Shown piece by piece: positions 43,532-47,154 of a DNA stretch of 47,154 nt. Numbering within the stretch: the stretch's first letter is position 1; the number at the start of each line of letters is the position of its first letter. Source of the DNA: JBBQHM01 sp038323965 (GTDB lineage: Bacteria > Verrucomicrobiota > Verrucomicrobiia > Chthoniobacterales > UBA10450); NCBI GenBank assembly GCA_038323965.1, contig JBBQHM010000005.1:1-47154 (forward strand), written 5' to 3'. The position numbers were made by a program, and so were the translations under genes. Under the pieces are notes generated by a model. It saw only the letters and a program-made list of their open reading frames with translations. It made no database searches and was not told where the DNA came from.

Positions 43532-43595
43532 TCCACAGATTTACACAGATTTTAGAAGGCAGTCCTAATCTGTGTTAATCTGCGAAATCTGTGGA
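43532..43595. repeat. Palindromic repeat built from ACAGATT units
   Basis: TCCACAGATTTACACAGATT on the left and AATCTGTGTTAATCTGCG plus AAATCTGTGGA on the right form an imperfect inverted repeat between prpD and prpB. The unit ACAGATT occurs five times in the two arms combined. This composition is typical of dispersed intergenic palindromes in several environmental phyla. It could fold into a long hairpin in the prp transcript. Confidence 0.7.
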
Positions 43596-43610
43596 TAAGT
43601 CCTTTCTGAA

Positions 43611-44447
43611 ATGACCGTTAGTGCCCGTTTACGCGAGCTTATCGCGAAAGGCTGCGTGGCGATGCCAGGCGTCCCGAATGCGGCGTTCGCGCGTCAGGTT
43701 GAGCGTGCCGGGTTCGATGCGGTTTATGTGAGCGGCGCAGGATTGTCGAACATGACAGCAGGCGTGCCCGATGTGGGACTATTGACGCTGACCGAGGTTG
43801 TTCGTCTCGCCGGTTACGTAGCGCAGTCGGTGAAAATTCCGGCGATCGTCGATGCGGATACCGGGTTCGGCGGTGCGGATAACGCGGCGCGAACGGTTCG
43901 CGAACTCGAGGCGGGAGGACTTGCGGGTTGCCATATCGAAGATCAGGAATTTCCAAAGCGCTGCGGCCATCTGGCTGGTAAATCGCTTATTCCCATCGAG
44001 GAGATGGAGGAGAAGCTGCACGCCGCCGCCGCGGCGAAACGCGATCGCGATTTCCTGCTGATCGCACGCACCGACGCGCGTTCCGTCGAGAATTTCGGAA
44101 GCGCAGTTACGCGTGCTCAGCGTTACGTTGCGGCAGGCGCGGATGCGATTTTTCCTGAAGCACTGCAAACCGCTGAGGAGTTCCGCGATTTCGCGAAGGA
44201 AGTAAAAGTGCCGCTCCTGGCAAACATGACGGAGTTTGGGAAGAGCCCGTTGCTCCCTCTGAAGCAGCTCGAAGACTTCGGGTATAAAATGGTGATTTAT
44301 CCGCAGAGCGCTTTGCGAATCGCATTGCAAGCGACCGACGAATTTTTCCGCGCCTTGAAGGAATCTGGCAGCCAACGCGATTGGCTCGATAAGATGCAGA
44401 CGCGCAAGGAGCTGTACGAGCTTTTGGATTACGATCCAACGAAGTAG
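43611..44447 (+). CDS. prpB: 2-methylisocitrate lyase PrpB
   Basis: 278 aa. Cleaves 2-methylisocitrate to pyruvate and succinate. Isocitrate-lyase-superfamily motifs: DADTGFGGADNAARTV, CHIEDQEFPKRCGHLAGK with catalytic C118 (KRCGH) and IARTDARSVENF. The length is typical for PrpB (about 290 aa). Second of three methylcitrate genes. Confidence 0.96.
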   Translation: MTVSARLRELIAKGCVAMPGVPNAAFARQVERAGFDAVYVSGAGLSNMTAGVPDVGLLTLTEVVRLAGYVAQSVKIPAIVDADTGFGGADNAARTVRELEAGGLAGCHIEDQEFPKRCGHLAGKSLIPIEEMEEKLHAAAAAKRDRDFLLIARTDARSVENFGSAVTRAQRYVAAGADAIFPEALQTAEEFRDFAKEVKVPLLANMTEFGKSPLLPLKQLEDFGYKMVIYPQSALRIALQATDEFFRALKESGSQRDWLDKMQTRKELYELLDYDPTK

Positions 44448-44467
44448 CCGTTGTCAGGAAGCCGCAT

Positions 44468-44553
44468 CTTGTCATGTTGAGCGGAGTCGAAACATCCCGT
44501 GGCGCTTGCGTCGCGTATCGCGTCGGGGTTCCTCGACTTCGCTCGGGATGACC
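44468..44553. repeat. REP-like imperfect palindrome
   Basis: TTGTCATGTTGAGCGGAGTC and, on the other strand, GGTCATCCCGAGCGAAGTCG are the outer arms of an imperfect inverted repeat between prpB and prpC. This GTCAT-TGAGCG-AGTCGA-type sequence is a familiar dispersed intergenic repeat. The inner part is less symmetric. It ends just before the prpC ribosome-binding site. Confidence 0.65.
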
Positions 44554-44567
44554 AAGAAGGAGAATCA

Positions 44568-45707
44568 ATGAGCACAACAGAAACAAAACCAGCGTATAGC
44601 CCGGGACTCGCAGGGGTCGTCGCGGGTGAAACATCAATCTGCTGGGTCGACCCAAATGCCGGCTTGATGTATCGCGGCTACGACATTCACAAAATGGCGG
44701 AGGAAGCCAATTTTGAAGAGGTCGCCTATCTACTGCTCAAAGGTGAACTGCCGAACGCGCAGCAACTCATGGATTTCGGCAAGGAAATCGCCGCGAATCG
44801 TGAATTGCCCGCGCCTGTGCTCGAAATGCTGCGGCTTCTGCCTGGGAAAATGCATCCGATGGATGTGCTGCGCACGGGCGTATCGATGCTCGCGGCCTTC
44901 GATCCTGACCTGAATGATCAATCGCACGACGCGAACATCCGCAAGGCGATCCGGTTAATCGCGCGGGTCGCGACGTTGATCACTGATGGCTGGCGTATTT
45001 CGCAGGGGAAAGATCCGCTCGCCGATAACAACGACCTCACTCATGCAGGTAATTTCCTCTACAAGCTCACTGGTAAAAATCCTGAGACCTGGCAGGTGCG
45101 GATGCTCGATACCATCTTCATCCTCTACGCGGATCACGAGTTCAATGCGTCGACCTTCGCTGCCCGCGTTACGGCATCGACGCTGGCGGACATGTATGCG
45201 GCCTGCACGTCGGCTTGCGGGACTTTGAAAGGTCCGCTGCATGGCGGAGCTAACGAGGAGTCGATGAAGATGCTGGACGAGATCAAGACGCCCGAGCGCG
45301 CGGAGAAATGGATGATGGATGCGCTCGCCCAGAAGGCGAAGATCATGGGATTCGGTCATCGGGTTTATAAAAAAGGTGACTCGCGCGTGCCGATCATGCG
45401 GGAGATTGCGCGCGATTACGGAAAGCGCATCGGCAAGGAAAATTGGGTGCCGATTTGCGAGAAACTCGAGGCCACGATGGAACGCGAGAAGGGCTTGTGC
45501 GCCAACGTCGATCTCTACGCGGCGCCGGTCTTTACCATGTTCGGTTTTCCGCCGGAACTGAACACGCCGATTTTCGCCGCGTCACGCGTGGCGGGGTGGT
45601 GTGCGCACGTAGTCGAACAGCACGATAACAACCGGCTGATCCGTCCGCGTTCCCTTTACGTCGGTCCGGCCGAGCGCCCGTTTCCGGTGAATCGCGAGAA
45701 ACCGTAG
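44568..45707 (+). CDS. prpC: 2-methylcitrate synthase / citrate synthase family
   Basis: 379 aa from ATG 44568 with AAGGAG 7 bases upstream; an upstream frame from 44499 runs through the repeat and is rejected. Condenses propionyl-CoA (or acetyl-CoA) with oxaloacetate. Active-site elements: GPLHGGANEES, MGFGHRVYKKGDSRVP and PIFAASRVAGWCAHVVEQ. The context with prpD and prpB favours 2-methylcitrate synthase, but sequence alone does not exclude citrate synthase. Confidence 0.93.
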   Translation: MSTTETKPAYSPGLAGVVAGETSICWVDPNAGLMYRGYDIHKMAEEANFEEVAYLLLKGELPNAQQLMDFGKEIAANRELPAPVLEMLRLLPGKMHPMDVLRTGVSMLAAFDPDLNDQSHDANIRKAIRLIARVATLITDGWRISQGKDPLADNNDLTHAGNFLYKLTGKNPETWQVRMLDTIFILYADHEFNASTFAARVTASTLADMYAACTSACGTLKGPLHGGANEESMKMLDEIKTPERAEKWMMDALAQKAKIMGFGHRVYKKGDSRVPIMREIARDYGKRIGKENWVPICEKLEATMEREKGLCANVDLYAAPVFTMFGFPPELNTPIFAASRVAGWCAHVVEQHDNNRLIRPRSLYVGPAERPFPVNREKP

Positions 45708-45726
45708 CATGCGCTTCCAGCGCATG
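45708..45726. repeat. Short perfect hairpin after prpC
   Basis: CATGCGCT-TCC-AGCGCATG is a perfect 8-bp stem with a 3-nt loop directly after the prpC stop. It is not followed by a T run. The following GGCAGGATGCCGCTGCTACG looks like part of the same dispersed element. It may be a processing site or a weak terminator before the thioesterase gene. Confidence 0.55.
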
Positions 45727-45755
45727 TCTCATCGGCAGGATGCCGCTGCTACGTA

Positions 45756-46220
45756 ATGAGTGAGCAATCACTCCAGGAAAAATACGCGCCGAACAACGCG
45801 TGTTATGGATGCGGGCCGGCCAACCCTGACGGCGTGCATATTCGCAGCTTCGCCCGCGGCGACGAAGTGGTTGCCGAATGGGTTCCCGAGAAAAAGTATG
45901 AAGCGTTCCCGGGCGTGCTGAACGGCGGGATCATCGGTACGCTGCTGGACTGCCACTGCAATTGGACCGCGGCCTGGCATTTGATGAACGCTGCAGGCGA
46001 GAACCATCCGCCGTGCACGGTTACGGCAGACTACGCGATCAAGCTTCTCCGGCCTACGCCGACCGACGCGCCCGTGCAGTTATCGGCCAAAGTCGCGGAG
46101 GCGACCGCTGACCGCGCCACCATCGAAGGCACGCTCACCAGCGGCGGGAAGGCCTGCGCGACGTGTCGCGGCACCTTCGTCGCGGTGAAAGAGGGACATC
46201 CCGCTTTCCATCGCTGGTAA
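45756..46220 (+). CDS. Hotdog-fold thioesterase (PaaI/4HBT-like)
   Basis: 154 aa. The CYGCGPANPDGVHIRSF N-terminus and FPGVLNGGIIGTLLDCHCNW catalytic helix with the N-x-G-x-x-x-x-x-x-D pattern fit the PaaI-type acyl-CoA thioesterases. Probably hydrolyses an acyl-CoA and could relieve CoA sequestration next to the propionyl-CoA pathway; this is inferred from position only. Confidence 0.88.
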   Translation: MSEQSLQEKYAPNNACYGCGPANPDGVHIRSFARGDEVVAEWVPEKKYEAFPGVLNGGIIGTLLDCHCNWTAAWHLMNAAGENHPPCTVTADYAIKLLRPTPTDAPVQLSAKVAEATADRATIEGTLTSGGKACATCRGTFVAVKEGHPAFHRW

Positions 46221-46237
46221 GCGAGGCGCGCTGAGAA

Positions 46238-46975
46238 GTGCTGTCCAGACATCAACGAGCGAAGCGCTTTAACTCCGTATTGCGTTACGCGCTGTGTCTA
46301 GCGCTCGGGTTCGGCCTGACAGTTGGCGTGCAAAGGCTGGCAACGCACGCCGGCAGAAAGGGGAAGCAATTGGGAGCTCCGCCTTTGGACAAGTTGCTCT
46401 ACGAACGCCGCGTCAGCCAGTTCGCTTCGATCGATTCAAAGGCGAAACTCGTCATGCTGGGTGACTCTCGTATTCAAGAAGGCGAATGGGCGGAGCTACT
46501 TGGAGTGAACGAGATCGCCAATCGCGGAATTAACGGGGATACAACAAGCGGAGTCTTGAGAAGGCTACGCGAGAGTGTCCCGACCGCAGTCGAAGTTTGC
46601 ATCATTCAAATTGGGGTGAACGATCTCCTGCAGCGGAATCCAATCGATGATGTGTTGCGAAATTACCGTTCGATCCTTTCCGAACTTAGATTTGGTCATC
46701 CCAACCTAACGGTCATCGTTACGGCAACCATCGCAACTTCAGGTGAGCGTCCTGGATTGAACCATCAAATCGCGGAATTGAATTCGAGGCTTGAGCGATT
46801 GACACACGAACTGGAGGTGGCTTGGATCGACCCTAATCAACAACTCGCACCCCGAGGAATACTAGACCGACGATTAACCAACGATGGAACTCACTTGAGC
46901 GGTGATGCCTACAAGATCTTCGCGAATGTTTTGCAACCGCAGATTAAGGCACTGTCCAACCGAACGTCGAAGTAG
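46238..46975 (+). CDS. SGNH/GDSL-type hydrolase, membrane-anchored or exported
   Basis: 245 aa from GTG 46238. N-terminal hydrophobic segment (YALCLALGFGLTVGVQRLA) is a signal anchor. SGNH blocks: GDSR-I (S in VMLGDSRIQEG), G in NRGINGDTTSG, N in IQIGVNDLL and D/H in NDGTHLSGDAY. Likely an esterase or acetyl-esterase acting on an envelope glycan or lipid. Single gene followed by tRNA-Arg on the opposite strand. Confidence 0.9.
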   Translation: MLSRHQRAKRFNSVLRYALCLALGFGLTVGVQRLATHAGRKGKQLGAPPLDKLLYERRVSQFASIDSKAKLVMLGDSRIQEGEWAELLGVNEIANRGINGDTTSGVLRRLRESVPTAVEVCIIQIGVNDLLQRNPIDDVLRNYRSILSELRFGHPNLTVIVTATIATSGERPGLNHQIAELNSRLERLTHELEVAWIDPNQQLAPRGILDRRLTNDGTHLSGDAYKIFANVLQPQIKALSNRTSK

Positions 46976-46979
46976 CCTC

Positions 46980-47053
46980 CACGCCCGGGGTGACTCGAAC
47001 ACCCGACCCACGGATTAGAAATCCGTTGCTCTATCCGGCTGAGCTACGGGCGC
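46980..47053 (-). tRNA. tRNA-Arg (anticodon UCU)
   Basis: 74 nt on the minus strand. Acceptor GCGCCCG pairs with CGGGCGT (G1-U72 wobble), with discriminator G73 and no encoded CCA. The D arm has AGCTC-GAGC, the anticodon stem ACGGA/TCCGT encloses TTTCTAA with anticodon TCT (47017-47019), and the T arm is GGGTG-TTCGAGT-CACCC. Decodes AGA/AGG. Confidence 0.95.
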
Positions 47054-47060
47054 AGATTTC

Positions 47061-47154
47061 CTATTGTGGGACGGAAATCGGGCAAAATCCAAGCCGATCC
47101 GCTGCGAGGATCTTCGCCTGGTCGGGGGTGACGCCGCCGCCGGGACGGAAATTA
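47061..47154 (-). CDS. 3' end of a gene running off the window
   Basis: On the minus strand an open frame enters from the right edge and reads NFRPGGGVTPDQAKILAADR, then LGFCPISVPQ and a TAG stop (47061-47063), seven bases upstream of the tRNA. Composition and the clean stop suggest a real C-terminus, but only 30 codons are visible and I do not recognise the family. Confidence 0.5.
   Translation of the reverse strand, partial: NFRPGGGVTPDQAKILAADRLGFCPISVPQ

Noticed and set aside
44499..44567. Upstream start for prpC
   Set aside because: The extension is translated palindromic repeat; ATG 44568 has an AAGGAG site and matches the family start.
1..47154. Mobile elements, prophage or restriction/defence islands
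   Set aside because: No transposase, integrase, phage structural gene, toxin-antitoxin pair or restriction enzyme is recognisable.

Overview
The window is gene-dense, GC-rich bacterial chromosome with about 46 protein-coding genes, a 5'-truncated tmRNA at the left edge and a tRNA-Arg(UCU) near the right edge. There is no rRNA, transposase, integrase, phage gene or CRISPR array. The gene mix suggests a Verrucomicrobiota bacterium, probably a soil Spartobacteria/Chthoniobacterales relative. The clues are the DUF6268 barrels, the RRM protein with an Arg/Gly-rich head, a CysJ-type reductase lacking flavodoxin, multiple GT-C membrane proteins and a prpD-prpB-prpC cluster. This assignment is inference, because no rRNA is present to test it.

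Layout. 1-314: ssrA (tmRNA). 483-5083: hybrid histidine kinase with a 7x21-residue repeat, a lipoprotein-like protein, a basic histone-like protein, a hypothetical protein and msrA. 5131-8465: trmB, comEC and a 5-formyl-THF cyclo-ligase. 8490-13110: a translationally coupled trio (metallo-beta-lactamase hydrolase and two GT-C-like membrane proteins). 13107-15733: CysJ-like reductase and an MFS carrier. 15730-21827: an envelope locus in which an ABC exporter plus an exported SCP2 protein (+) is bracketed by two paralogous DUF6268 beta-barrels (-), with a secreted protein of unknown function and a UPF0173 hydrolase. 21902-24590: AlkA-type glycosylase, GYF_2/Yip1 membrane protein, DUF2752 protein and an M23 peptidase. 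24546-26518: sugar-nucleotide epimerase coupled to a sulfotransferase. 26832-30607: RRM protein with terminator, miaA-hflX, PGPGW protein and nth. 30604-33965: iron-permease-like protein, a membrane-TPR fusion and an arginase-fold protein.

33954-38186 (-) is a very compact cluster: a frameshifted MscS channel, two tandem paralogous GNAT_6 acyltransferases and two tiny 4-TM EamA/SMR proteins overlapping by 4 nt. It resembles an acyltransferase plus heterodimeric lipid-carrier flippase cassette and is the best candidate here for an undescribed system. 38277-40874: acpP, a 516-aa conserved-looking protein of unknown function, panD and rpmB. 41003-46975: Gfo/Idh/MocA oxidoreductase, the methylcitrate cycle (prpD, prpB, prpC) with REP-like palindromes between its genes, a hotdog thioesterase and an SGNH hydrolase.

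A striking organisational trait is overlap. Most co-directional neighbours share ATGA/GTGA/TTGA start-stop junctions. Five of the nine convergent gene pairs overlap by exactly 4 bp (CTAG, TTAA or TTAG), so the two stop codons interlock.
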